A stretch of 64,000 bases of DNA from Ravibacter sp964559125 (GTDB lineage: Bacteria; Bacteroidota; Bacteroidia; Cytophagales; Spirosomataceae), in contig CAZLGW010000020.1 in assembly GCA_964559125.1 (NCBI GenBank), forward strand, positions 46,952 through 110,951. The letters are read 5' to 3'. The notes beneath the pieces are model-generated. The model saw nothing but the letters and a program-made list of their open reading frames with translations. It was not told the DNA's origin and searched no databases. Positions 35,310 to 44,121 of the stretch are shown one piece after another. The first letter of the stretch is position 1. Every line of letters begins with the position of its first letter. Made by a program: the position numbers and the translations under genes.

Positions 35310-37055
35310 TTAAAATCTCATGCCGGTCAGATCGGCTATTTCGATACTATTGCCGGTAGCCTGCTTCAGTATAATTTTGTCTGTCCGCACCGTGTCCATG
35401 ACCTGTATGTATTGTGCATCTTTGGGCAGATACAGGTTGGTGAGCTGCGCGTCCTGTATGGAATAAGGCAGGAAGGTCCTGTCCATTTCATTGAAAATGA
35501 CAACAGGCGGAGCGCCGTAAAAAATCGTGTCCCCGGGCTGGTAGAGCTTTTTTATCTCCCGGGCAGCCGCGTAATACGGATTCGAAGGGCGTGGTTCATG
35601 AAAATACCCGTATTTAGGCGACCTGTCTTCGTAAAACTCTTTGAGCCTGAGCGTAACAAACCCGGATTGTACGAGCATGATAATGCCGATCAGCGCAATA
35701 TAGTCGCCTCTGAGACGGGCGATAAATTGAGCGAGAAGCGCTATAAATACGATCACGTAAGGGAATGAAAAGCCGGAATAGCGTTGGGTAAGGCCGAAAG
35801 TATGCCCGTTTTTGAAAGCAAAAGCGATAAGAAAAAGCGTGGGCACCGTGGCCATGATGTAGATCAGCCAGAGTCTTTTTCTTTCGGCAGGGGAGGCGCT
35901 TCGGTGTACCGCCGGAAACATGGATAAAAGCAGGATGGCGACCGACAGGATCACAAACCGCAGCCTGGTTTGCGAATAAATCAGCATAGGAGCAAAGGCT
36001 ACCAGCGCAAGGATGATAGTTCGCTGTGCAATAGCCAGCCTTTGAAACAATTTTCCGTGGTAGATAATCGCCAGCGCCAGCCCGGAAAGGAGCGAGATAA
36101 TCAGGTTTTTTTTGCCCGCAAGAACATCGAACAGCCCGTTCGTAAAGATGAACAAGTCTCCGAATATAGGAATCGATTTGAAGAATACGTTGGTAGGAGT
36201 TGCGGGTAAAACGTGGCCATAAGGGTTATTGGATGGCATGTTTTCTGCTACCCTTTTGTACTCTCTGGCCTGGTGGTCCAGGCTGTGCAGTGTCCATTGA
36301 CCCCCTCCGTACATCAGCCACCAGGCGATACCCGACATTGCGAGTGTACCTGCAAGCAGCATTTTTACCCAATGCCGGGCTTTTAGGAAAAAGAGGGCAT
36401 ACAAGCCTTGTCCTATGAAAACGGATACCGTCAGAAAATGCGACAGCGGACAGAGGAACGACGCGATGATGTAACCCACGTAGTTCCACGGGTTTCGCTT
36501 ACCGGCATTTTCATTTTCGACGATCCTGAGAAAGTAAAAAGTGCTCAGCAGGGTTAGGAAAAAGGTGAGCGAATAGTTGCGGGCCTGGTGGCTGTAAGCT
36601 ATAAAAAACGGCTCGACAGCTACGATTGCCGCGGCAATAAGCGCGGTGTTTTCTGAAAAGAACTGCCTGGCAAACAGGTAGGTCAGCAGGATAATGAGTA
36701 CGCTGAAAAGGACGGAAAACGACCGGGCAGAGAAATCCGAAAGCCCGAAAATGTCCATCCAAAGGTGGAGGGTCAGGTAGTAGAACGGACTGTTGCCGAT
36801 GTCGCTCCGCGTCATGGCCTCGTAGTAGTCTGCGATTTTTTTGGGTTTCCAGAAGTCTGCGGGTGTAAACGACGGTTGCGTAAAAACATCTTTCTGGTTG
36901 GCTCCTTCAAGCACGATGCCCTGGCTGACTACCATCGTACTTTTCTCATCAAAAAAAATACTGTAGGTGTCAAGTCTGTAAAACCGGAGGAGCATACCGG
37001 CTAAAACGATTCCCAGCAGGATCCATGAAGAGCGGGCTGATAAAAAATCTTTCAT
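35310..37055 (-). CDS. Polytopic glycosyltransferase, GT39/ArnT type
   Basis: A 581-residue membrane protein with about eleven helices. Near the N-terminus, after the first helix, the motif FFDEKST carries the acidic pair expected of the lipid-phosphate-sugar-dependent GT39/PMT/ArnT fold, and later EPFFIAYSHQARNYSLTFFL also fits this family. The C-terminal 100 residues form a soluble periplasmic domain. It would transfer a sugar from a polyprenyl carrier to an envelope acceptor; donor and acceptor are unknown. The gene lies 49 bp after the PD40-OmpA gene and 15 bp before the amidotransferase gene. Confidence 0.85.
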   Translation of the reverse strand: MKDFLSARSSWILLGIVLAGMLLRFYRLDTYSIFFDEKSTMVVSQGIVLEGANQKDVFTQPSFTPADFWKPKKIADYYEAMTRSDIGNSPFYYLTLHLWMDIFGLSDFSARSFSVLFSVLIILLTYLFARQFFSENTALIAAAIVAVEPFFIAYSHQARNYSLTFFLTLLSTFYFLRIVENENAGKRNPWNYVGYIIASFLCPLSHFLTVSVFIGQGLYALFFLKARHWVKMLLAGTLAMSGIAWWLMYGGGQWTLHSLDHQAREYKRVAENMPSNNPYGHVLPATPTNVFFKSIPIFGDLFIFTNGLFDVLAGKKNLIISLLSGLALAIIYHGKLFQRLAIAQRTIILALVAFAPMLIYSQTRLRFVILSVAILLLSMFPAVHRSASPAERKRLWLIYIMATVPTLFLIAFAFKNGHTFGLTQRYSGFSFPYVIVFIALLAQFIARLRGDYIALIGIIMLVQSGFVTLRLKEFYEDRSPKYGYFHEPRPSNPYYAAAREIKKLYQPGDTIFYGAPPVVIFNEMDRTFLPYSIQDAQLTNLYLPKDAQYIQVMDTVRTDKIILKQATGNSIEIADLTGMRF

Positions 37056-37082
37056 TCAACTGACGTATACAAAATAAAGTGT

Positions 37083-37090
37083 CAAAGCTA
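37083..37090 (-). promoter_or_regulatory. -7 box TAGCTTTG for the GT39-type gene
   Basis: TAGCTTTG on the minus strand fits TAnnTTTG, with a TTG at 37108-37106 (15-bp spacing). It would start a transcript about 20 nt before the start codon. Confidence 0.35.
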
Positions 37091-37104
37091 GCAATTAATA
37101 ACTT

Positions 37105-39135
37105 TCAAATCTTCAGAACCGTCAACTCTACCCTCCTGTTCTGCCTGCGTGAGTCTTCGGTGAGGTTGTGGGTAACGGGCCGCGAAGAACCCCAGGCCTT
37201 GATCTGAATTCGTTCCGGGCCAATCCCTTTTGACTCCAGGAAGCGCTTTACATTTTTAACGCGTTCTTCAGAAAGGGCCAGGTTTTTGTTAAAATCTCCC
37301 TGGTTGTCGGTGTGGCCTTCCAGCAGGATTTCCATACCGGGATATTCTTTCATCAGGTCGACCAGCTTCATCAGCTCGCTCTGCGACCCTGCTTCCAGCC
37401 GGGAGCTGCTTTGCGCAAAACGGACCTGGTTCAATGGAAGCCGGCGTCCGCTTTTTACGGGTGTCAGGGCAATATTCCGGGTAGCCGTCATATCCCCGGA
37501 CCTTGAAATCCTCAGCTCCTCAGAGTAGGGAAAATAGCCCGGACTGGTCGCCGAAAACGTGAGCGTGCTGTCATACGGCATCAGCAACCGGTACTCTCCG
37601 GTTTCGGCTTCGGGGACAACATCTGCTACAGTCTGGGATCTGTCAGGGGTGGTAAGTTCGATCTGTCCGGGCAGGGGAGCGCCGGTTTCCTTGTCGGTCA
37701 GCTTCCCGCTTAAGGTCAGCAATACCTGCGGGCTTATAGATGGGTAGAGGGGTATGCGGAAGAGATCGTCCGACTGGTTAGCGGGATTAAAAGAACTCAT
37801 ATAGGCATATTCGCCGGATGCCGGTATGGTAAAAAAACTGTCCCATCCGGGAGAATTAATGGATGGACCCAGATTGAGGGGCCTGGACCATTTTAGCCAG
37901 GTGTCGTCCAGCCGGCGCGAGACGAATATGTCCCCGCTGCCGTATCCTCTGTGTCCCGCCGAAGTAAAATACAGTGTCTTGTTGTCCGCGGCCAGAAAAG
38001 GAGCGCCTTCGTAGTCGGCAGTGTTGATGACCGGTCCCAGGTTCAGGGGAACGCTCCATGAGCCGGACGACTTTTTAAAGCTGACGTAAAGATCCTTGCT
38101 GCCATAGGTGTCGCGGCGTTGAACCGACAATATGATGACATTTTCTGCAGGAGAAATGGTCATTTCGGTATTTTTCGGGCGCTGGTCGTTATAATGATCT
38201 TCTATCAGGAAATTAACGGGGAACGACCATCCCGATTTTGTAAGAAAAGACCTCGAGAATCCTTCCGTCATGCTGCCGTCTTCCTCGTAGGCGTTTAAGA
38301 GGTATAACGTTTTCCCGTTGGCGGAAATACCCAGCACGGCGTTGTCTCCCGAATTGTTGATCGGAGGTCCTATATTTTCTGCCGGCCCCCATTCCCCGTT
38401 TGACCGTTTTGTCGAAACCCAGACATCCTGCCTGCGGGCATTCCCGATATTGTCCGGATGCTCCCGGGTAAAGTAAAGGGTAGAGCCGTCGGGGGAAATA
38501 ACGGGGGCAATTTCCCTACCCCTTGAATTAATCGCCGGTCCGAGAGGTGTTTTGGTCATTCCTGGTGGCAAATCCCCGGCAATTTCGACACCGATATGCA
38601 CGGGTCGGTCAGATTCGGTTATCCCGATCGCATCGATCTGGTTGTAACCACCGACCAGGGAGGGGTTCATGACCAGTTTCAGGGCATTGATCCTGATGTC
38701 GGGACTGAGGCCCGGAATCAAAGTAAGCAGCCTTCCTGTCTCACCATTCGCTTTCAGTTGCCCGCGGGAAGCGATCAGGTGTTCTTTGCCGGAGGGCTCG
38801 TAGAGATAAACAGCAGTAAGGGCGCCGGGATTGAAGTTTTCAGCAATTAAAACCTGGCGGGGTGCAATTGCTTTATCAAAACCTACTTTGATCCATTCTT
38901 CGGAGTTAACATCAGCTTCAGCCGGGCTCCAGGCGTTGGGACTGTCACCGGTCTGAGGGGATTTTTCGGGAGGCCCCAGCAACCGGACCGCCCGGTATTG
39001 CTGTCCATAGGGACCGGGGCGATGTTCGGAAGAGAAGCCCAGCAGCTTGTGCGCCCATAGAATTTCCTGCCCATTTGAACGGTAAAAAAGCCCAAATGAA
39101 AGAAGCAAGGTTAATATGAAAGCCCTTAAGGACAA
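37105..39135 (-). CDS. OmpA family protein with PD40 propeller repeats
   Basis: A 676-residue envelope protein. After a signal peptide (SFGLFYRSNGQ) comes a discoidin-like N-terminal domain (about 25-180), then WD40-like PD40 propeller repeats (SPDGSTLYFTR, SANGKTLYLLN, AADNKTLYFTSAG and IPASGEYAYMSS), a carboxypeptidase-regulatory-like Ig domain (about 470-555) and a C-terminal OmpA peptidoglycan-binding domain (LEGHTDNQGDFNKNLALSEER). This is a typical Bacteroidetes peptidoglycan-linked scaffold of unknown partner, of the kind also found near gliding and type IX secretion genes. Confidence 0.9.
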   Translation of the reverse strand: MSLRAFILTLLLSFGLFYRSNGQEILWAHKLLGFSSEHRPGPYGQQYRAVRLLGPPEKSPQTGDSPNAWSPAEADVNSEEWIKVGFDKAIAPRQVLIAENFNPGALTAVYLYEPSGKEHLIASRGQLKANGETGRLLTLIPGLSPDIRINALKLVMNPSLVGGYNQIDAIGITESDRPVHIGVEIAGDLPPGMTKTPLGPAINSRGREIAPVISPDGSTLYFTREHPDNIGNARRQDVWVSTKRSNGEWGPAENIGPPINNSGDNAVLGISANGKTLYLLNAYEEDGSMTEGFSRSFLTKSGWSFPVNFLIEDHYNDQRPKNTEMTISPAENVIILSVQRRDTYGSKDLYVSFKKSSGSWSVPLNLGPVINTADYEGAPFLAADNKTLYFTSAGHRGYGSGDIFVSRRLDDTWLKWSRPLNLGPSINSPGWDSFFTIPASGEYAYMSSFNPANQSDDLFRIPLYPSISPQVLLTLSGKLTDKETGAPLPGQIELTTPDRSQTVADVVPEAETGEYRLLMPYDSTLTFSATSPGYFPYSEELRISRSGDMTATRNIALTPVKSGRRLPLNQVRFAQSSSRLEAGSQSELMKLVDLMKEYPGMEILLEGHTDNQGDFNKNLALSEERVKNVKRFLESKGIGPERIQIKAWGSSRPVTHNLTEDSRRQNRRVELTVLKI

Positions 39136-39185
39136 TAACCGTATCTTATTGGTGGAGAGGTATAAATCGGGTACGAAGTCTGCGA

Positions 39186-40127
39186 CTATAAAGCAGGCGT
39201 AATGGTTATGTTACGGTATTCGACAGCTCCGTGATCGCCCTGGATCATAAGAGGTCCGGGAGCGCCTTCATTGCTGTCGAGAGCCCCGCCGGTGATCCCC
39301 GGGATTTCCTGGGGATGTATGATCGTCTTACCGTTTAAAGCAACTGTTACCAACCTTCCGGTCAGTGTGACGTCGAGCGTCTGCCATTCTCCGGCAGGCT
39401 TGGCCGGGAGCTCTACAGGAATGATAAAGCCGTAAATGGCGCCTAGCTGGTCGTATTCAGGCTCTGCACCGTAGCTGTCGGTAACCTGGATTTCATAGCG
39501 CCCCCTCAGGTAGATGCCGCTGTTGCTTCCCTTCGGTATCCTGAACTCCACATGCAGCTTAAAGTCTTCAAATTTAGCTTCGGTAGCCAGGTTAGCTCCG
39601 GACTTAGGGTTACTCAATATCCCGTTTTTCACTACCCAGTTACTGTTCTTGCCAAGCGCTTTCCAGCCTTCGAGGGAATTGGCTTTGATCAGCCCGACCG
39701 GTTTTCCCCAGGTGGGAGCTTTATCCCTTTTCAATTTCGGGGCCCTCTGGCCGGTCCAGTTAAAAGTTTCACCTTTCGGAGAAACAAGCGTGCCTGATAT
39801 CCTGTCCCCATCCACTTTTCCCGATACTTTCAGATCGTTCTCTCCTTCTTCCCATTGGGGCGGAATAGAGAAGTTAAATTCTCCGTCCCTGAAATGAACT
39901 ACCGAAACCGGCCGGGCGCTTCCCGAGGTACTGACAAACTGCCCGATCAGCGTTTTATAACCCGAATGACGAACTTCCAGCCACGAGGGCAGCTTCGTGC
40001 CGTTCATGTCAATGGTTATATTCCACCGGCCTTCTATCGGCGGCTTTGCTGCTGCAGGAGGAGTACAAAAAAACAGGCCGAAAACAGCTAGTAGCCCTAC
40101 AAGATTCCTGGAGAAATTTGTCATCAC
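39186..40127 (-). CDS. DUF1080 (3-keto-disaccharide hydrolase-like) secreted protein
   Basis: A 313-residue secreted protein with a signal peptide (LVGLLAVFGLFFCTPPAAA). The first part is a small beta domain (WNITIDMNGTKLPSWLEVRH). The C-terminal 190 residues are a DUF1080 concanavalin-like fold: LEGWKALG, NWVVKNGIL, VEFRIPKGSNSGIYLRGRYE and GPLMIQGDHGAVEYRNI. Members of this domain family hydrolyse 3-keto-glycosides, often with Gfo/Idh/MocA oxidoreductases. One such oxidoreductase lies 7 kb away but not in the same operon. Confidence 0.9.
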   Translation of the reverse strand: MMTNFSRNLVGLLAVFGLFFCTPPAAAKPPIEGRWNITIDMNGTKLPSWLEVRHSGYKTLIGQFVSTSGSARPVSVVHFRDGEFNFSIPPQWEEGENDLKVSGKVDGDRISGTLVSPKGETFNWTGQRAPKLKRDKAPTWGKPVGLIKANSLEGWKALGKNSNWVVKNGILSNPKSGANLATEAKFEDFKLHVEFRIPKGSNSGIYLRGRYEIQVTDSYGAEPEYDQLGAIYGFIIPVELPAKPAGEWQTLDVTLTGRLVTVALNGKTIIHPQEIPGITGGALDSNEGAPGPLMIQGDHGAVEYRNITITPAL

Positions 40128-40177
40128 GATTTTTTTAGTTTAACCGGCTTCATCTTCATAATTCTTTTCCGGATTTA

Positions 40178-40185
40178 CAAATATA
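40178..40185 (-). promoter_or_regulatory. -7 box TATATTTG for the DUF1080 gene
   Basis: TATATTTG on the minus strand fits TAnnTTTG and would give a leader of about 45 nt. No TTG is visible at -33. Confidence 0.45.
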
Positions 40186-40294
40186 GCAATTGACGGGAAA
40201 GCTTTTTTACTTCCGTGGCCATACGCTTCGCAAGTCATGGCTATCTCATACATTTTTTTTATGTTTGTTATGGGCTACTCATCAGACTGTCGGA

Positions 40295-42592
40295 GTGTAT
40301 TTTAGCAACATCATATCGGGTTCGGGAATTTCGTCGGTCATCGCCGGAGCGGTGTTGTGGTGCCTTACCGCTGTTTTCTGCGGTGAAGTGAAGAGCCAGT
40401 CTTTTGAAAAATGCGAAAAGCAGCTTTCAGCCCTGCTTCCGGAGTTTAACCGGTCTTTCGAAGACAACAACCCGGGCATCCTGAAGCAAAGCAGGTATCT
40501 GAAGAAGCTGAATGTGCTCAGGCGTACGTATTCCGGCTATCACGCATCATCTTACCTGGCGGAAGATTCTGTAGCGCGCGTACACAACGAAGCGATACTC
40601 CTGGCGTTGTCGGGGCTTCATCATAAGGCGTTACAGCAGATAGGCTCAGTTAACGGAGGGACTGAGCAGGAACTTGTAGCTTATCATAGGGGACTTATTC
40701 AACTGCTGGCAGGGGATTTTGCAGGCGCAGTGCGTGATCTTAAAATTGCCGGCCAGCCCAATGCCGCACTGAACGCCAGGGTGGCATTGGGACGGCTGTT
40801 GCCGGAGAAAGGTACGGCCGCATTTGCGGGAAATGCTTTCAGCTCTCCGGATCCCGATGGAAAACTGAGTTATAACAAAGGAGTTCTGCTGTTACGGTCC
40901 GGAGACACGCATGGCGCGATCACAAGCTTCACCGCTGCTATCGCCCGGAGTGATCGGCCGGCCTACAGGATGGCAAGAGGGGATGCTCTTATGGCTGCGG
41001 GAAAACCTGACGAGGCCCGCACCGATTTTAAAATGCTTGCCAGGAAACACCCGAAAGCGATGGTAAGCCTTGGGAATACCCTGGTCAGACAGGAAGAGTT
41101 TTCGCAGGCGCGCCAGAGTTTCAGCACTTATTTGAAAACCAAAGACCGTAGCTGCAGGAACGAAGCTATTTTAGGGCTGGCCAATGCTTTCTACGGCGAA
41201 AAAGAGTATGGCGAGGCGAAAAAATACTATGAGATGCTGGCCTCATACAGGCCTCTGGCTGCTGCCGGTCAGCAGGGCATCGCGAATGTTGCGTTGGCAG
41301 AACGCCGTTATGGCAAAGCAAAAGTGATCTTCGACGGGCTGATCTCCCGGGATCCCGCCGGAAGCGGACACGCCTACCTGGGTAGAGCGGTGGCCAGGTA
41401 TGGCCTGGGAGATTACGAAGGCGCCCTGTCGGATTTTTCGAAAGCCGATACATTGATCGATGTCTCCCGGAAGGAGATGGCCGATGTCCTGGTCTGCCGG
41501 GGCTACTCCAATTATTTCCTGGGTCATATCGACGCGGCGGCAGCGGATTTCGGAAATGCAGCCAGGCTGGATGCCGGCCGGTATGAAGCCCTCGCAGGAA
41601 TGGGTAAAATAGAGATAGACCGGCGCAGGTATGCCGAAGCAGGGAAGCTTCTGAACGCTGCATTGGGCTATGAAAAGAACTATGACCGGCTTTGGACCAA
41701 CTATGGAAACCTTCTCATGCATTTCGGTATGTATGAAAAGGCGTTTGACGTATTCAACACGGCCGTAAAGCTCAATCCTGTCAGTCTCAATGCTCAAAAC
41801 GGCAGGGGTGTGACCATGCTGGAGCAGGATATGCTAGAAGCGGCGAGGTCGCTGTTTGACAGCCTTGTGCGCACCAACCGCGGGCGGCCGTTCCTGCTGA
41901 ATAACAGGGGCATTGTAAATGCTTACATTGGAAACAGGTTTAGCCAGTACGGGGATAATAAGAGTGCGGACAGGAGCTACACGCTTGCCGGTAAGGACTT
42001 TAACCTTGCGCTTGAAGCTGCCCCGGCTAAAAAGTTTTACCACGTCAACGAAGGCAATGTGTTCAGGTATTGGCAGCAATATGAGGACGCCAGGGTGAGC
42101 TACCAGTCATACCAGGATAAAAGCGCCCTCAACAATACCGCAGTGATGTATGCAGGGTTGGAGCGCCTGAAGGACGCCAGGTACTATATGGGCGTGGCGT
42201 TGCAACTGGATTCCACCCATCGCGCTTTCAGGTACAATATGAATATGCTGGTCCGTGACGGCGGCAGGGCGAAGGAAATGGCCCGGTTTGTAGCTTCTGC
42301 AAAAGATAACGGCCCCTATTCGGAGATCAGTCTCAAGTACAGCCTCGACGGGTATGTGACGCTCTATCTTTACGATTACGAGTATGAAAATATGCTTTTC
42401 CCGGGCAGGCATCACCTGCAGGCGCCATTAAAGGAAATTACTGAAGATTATCTTATTCCCGAATTCGATTTCCGACTTCTGCCGTATACGGACAAAAAAG
42501 CGGAAGTATCCAGGAAAAAGACGGTCCGAAGCCCCAGGGTCAAATTAAAAGGAAGAGCACGCAGCGGGACAAAATGCCCGGTACTTTTTTAG
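40295..42592 (+). CDS. Large TPR-repeat protein, exported; start codon uncertain
   Basis: The protein has about fifteen tetratricopeptide repeats from residue 50 to 660 (for example YNKGVLLLRSGDTHGAITSF, LWTNYGNLLMHFGMYEKAF and LNNRGIVNAYIGNRF). A C-terminal part has no repeats and a basic tail. There is no in-frame ATG anywhere near the N-terminus. The frame opens at a TTG at 40190; I prefer the GTG at 40295 because it gives a signal-peptide-like start (VIAGAVLWCLTAVF) and follows a TATGTTTG -7 box at 40260-40267. A frameshift in the T8 run at 40253-40260 is an alternative. The partner is unknown. It converges with the oxidase gene 1 bp away. Confidence 0.75.
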   Translation: MYFSNIISGSGISSVIAGAVLWCLTAVFCGEVKSQSFEKCEKQLSALLPEFNRSFEDNNPGILKQSRYLKKLNVLRRTYSGYHASSYLAEDSVARVHNEAILLALSGLHHKALQQIGSVNGGTEQELVAYHRGLIQLLAGDFAGAVRDLKIAGQPNAALNARVALGRLLPEKGTAAFAGNAFSSPDPDGKLSYNKGVLLLRSGDTHGAITSFTAAIARSDRPAYRMARGDALMAAGKPDEARTDFKMLARKHPKAMVSLGNTLVRQEEFSQARQSFSTYLKTKDRSCRNEAILGLANAFYGEKEYGEAKKYYEMLASYRPLAAAGQQGIANVALAERRYGKAKVIFDGLISRDPAGSGHAYLGRAVARYGLGDYEGALSDFSKADTLIDVSRKEMADVLVCRGYSNYFLGHIDAAAADFGNAARLDAGRYEALAGMGKIEIDRRRYAEAGKLLNAALGYEKNYDRLWTNYGNLLMHFGMYEKAFDVFNTAVKLNPVSLNAQNGRGVTMLEQDMLEAARSLFDSLVRTNRGRPFLLNNRGIVNAYIGNRFSQYGDNKSADRSYTLAGKDFNLALEAAPAKKFYHVNEGNVFRYWQQYEDARVSYQSYQDKSALNNTAVMYAGLERLKDARYYMGVALQLDSTHRAFRYNMNMLVRDGGRAKEMARFVASAKDNGPYSEISLKYSLDGYVTLYLYDYEYENMLFPGRHHLQAPLKEITEDYLIPEFDFRLLPYTDKKAEVSRKKTVRSPRVKLKGRARSGTKCPVLF

Positions 42593-42593
42593 A

Positions 42594-43238
42594 TCATACT
42601 GCTACAGGAGCGTGGTGGCCTGAAGGGAGCAGGAGGAACAGCATCATAAAAAACAAGACAAGCCACAGCCCTCCGATAAAATGCCAGTATATACTCAGCA
42701 GCCTTATACGGATAAGGTTGGGCCCGTTGACGCTGTACACAAAAGCATCAATATAGGTGGTGTTGCGGAGAGCTTCCGTCAGCAGGATTCCCAGGAAACC
42801 CAGACCTCCCAGAATGTGAAGGAAATGAAGCCCGGTGATAAGGTAGATGAACGAAAGCGAAGATTTGTTGGAGACAGATTCTGCCATATCAAACAACTCC
42901 AGCCATCCTACCGACTGCGTAATGGTGAAGATGACTCCAAGGATAAAGGTGAGTGCCAGGCAGATGCGATAATGCCTGAAACGTTCAGTCCTGAACGCGA
43001 GAACAGCTTCAAAAAGCGTAACGCTGCTTGAAAAAATGAGGAGTGAACTGAGCCAGAAAGCGCCGGGCATGGAAATTTCCTCCCATCCGAGTGACTCTCT
43101 CCGGAAAAAAGAAATTGCTACCAGGGAAATAAATATCAGGGAACTGCCTGCAAGGCCCAACCACATCATGAACTGATAGGGCTCTTTCTGGCGGGTTAAT
43201 AACCCGCCTCTTGCCTGCGTCGAGTAATTGGTAGGCAC
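42594..43238 (-). CDS. Cytochrome c oxidase subunit III-like protein
   Basis: A 214-residue membrane protein with five main hydrophobic helices, matching heme-copper oxidase subunit III. Diagnostic segments are SSSVTLFEAVLAFRTERF, LITGLHFLHILGG (membrane His) and SIYWHFIGGLWLVLFFMM (YWHFIGxxW motif). No subunit I or II gene is nearby, so this is an unlinked copy. Its -7 box overlaps the end of the ispE gene. Confidence 0.9.
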   Translation of the reverse strand: MPTNYSTQARGGLLTRQKEPYQFMMWLGLAGSSLIFISLVAISFFRRESLGWEEISMPGAFWLSSLLIFSSSVTLFEAVLAFRTERFRHYRICLALTFILGVIFTITQSVGWLELFDMAESVSNKSSLSFIYLITGLHFLHILGGLGFLGILLTEALRNTTYIDAFVYSVNGPNLIRIRLLSIYWHFIGGLWLVLFFMMLFLLLPSGHHAPVAV

Positions 43239-43267
43239 GTTAGTTTTTTTGAGGTATTTTTCTTGAT

Positions 43268-43275
43268 CAAATTTA
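43268..43275 (-). promoter_or_regulatory. -7 box TAAATTTG for the oxidase subunit III gene
   Basis: TAAATTTG on the minus strand fits TAnnTTTG; a TTG at 43294-43292 lies 16 bp upstream. The predicted leader is about 24 nt. Confidence 0.5.
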
Positions 43276-44091
43276 GTTTAATTCTCCTTGCCAAACGAAA
43301 CAGTTTTTAAAAATATTGTCAGTATTCGGGATATTTTCGAAAATTCCGTAGACTGACGAACCTGAACCGCTCATGCTGGCATACAGCGCACCTGCTTCAT
43401 AAAGGTCCGATTTGATTTTGGCAATAATGGGGTATTTATTGAAGACAGGTTGCTCAAAGTCATTTACAACAATATTTTTCCATTCTGAAAGGGGTTGTTT
43501 CAGGACAGCCTTCAGATCCGTTGTCGTTTCAAAAGGCCTGATCCCCGAATAAGCTTCGGCTGTCGGGATGTGGATACCGGGGTTAACGAGGCAGAGAAAG
43601 TGACCTTCCAGAGAAAGTGGGATATCCTCAAACTGATCGCCTTTCCCGTAGGCATACACGGGCTTGTTCTGTATAAAAAAAGCGCAGTCACTGCCCAGTT
43701 TACGGGCATACTCTTCCATCTGTTCTTCAGAGAGGTGCAGGTCCGATGCCTGGTTCAGCAGCTTTATCATAAAAGCGGCGTCTGAAGATCCTCCGCCCAG
43801 CCCGGCCCCGATTGGGATTCCCTTGAGCAGGTAAATATCCAGGAGGGGCAGGGGGTGGTCAGCCGCTAACAGATCGTAAGCCTTTGAGACGAGGTTAGGC
43901 TCATCATTTAAAATTCTCTGCCCGCTGGTATAAAAAGAGCCTTTGCGTGAGGGTACAGCTTCCAGCGCGTCGCAGAGCTTCACCGGGTAAAAGCAGGAGG
44001 AAATATCATGGAACCCGTCCGGTCTTTTACGCAGGATGTTAAGGCCTATATTTATTTTCGCGTTTGGGAAAGTCAGCACGACATCAGACAA
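43273..44091 (-). CDS. ispE: 4-diphosphocytidyl-2-C-methyl-D-erythritol kinase
   Basis: A 272-residue GHMP kinase of the MEP isoprenoid pathway, phosphorylating the 2-hydroxyl of CDP-ME. The signature FPNAKINIGLNILRKRPDGFHDI (start) and the ATP-binding GIPIGAGLGGGSSDAAF are intact, and the C-terminal ASMSGSGSSVYGIF motif is present. It sits in a same-strand run between the M28 peptidase and oxidase subunit III genes with 30-34 bp gaps, but those genes are functionally unrelated. Confidence 0.95.
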   Translation of the reverse strand: MSDVVLTFPNAKINIGLNILRKRPDGFHDISSCFYPVKLCDALEAVPSRKGSFYTSGQRILNDEPNLVSKAYDLLAADHPLPLLDIYLLKGIPIGAGLGGGSSDAAFMIKLLNQASDLHLSEEQMEEYARKLGSDCAFFIQNKPVYAYGKGDQFEDIPLSLEGHFLCLVNPGIHIPTAEAYSGIRPFETTTDLKAVLKQPLSEWKNIVVNDFEQPVFNKYPIIAKIKSDLYEAGALYASMSGSGSSVYGIFENIPNTDNIFKNCFVWQGELN

Positions 44092-44121
44092 ATAATGGTT
44101 AGTTAATACCAGCAGACCCCG

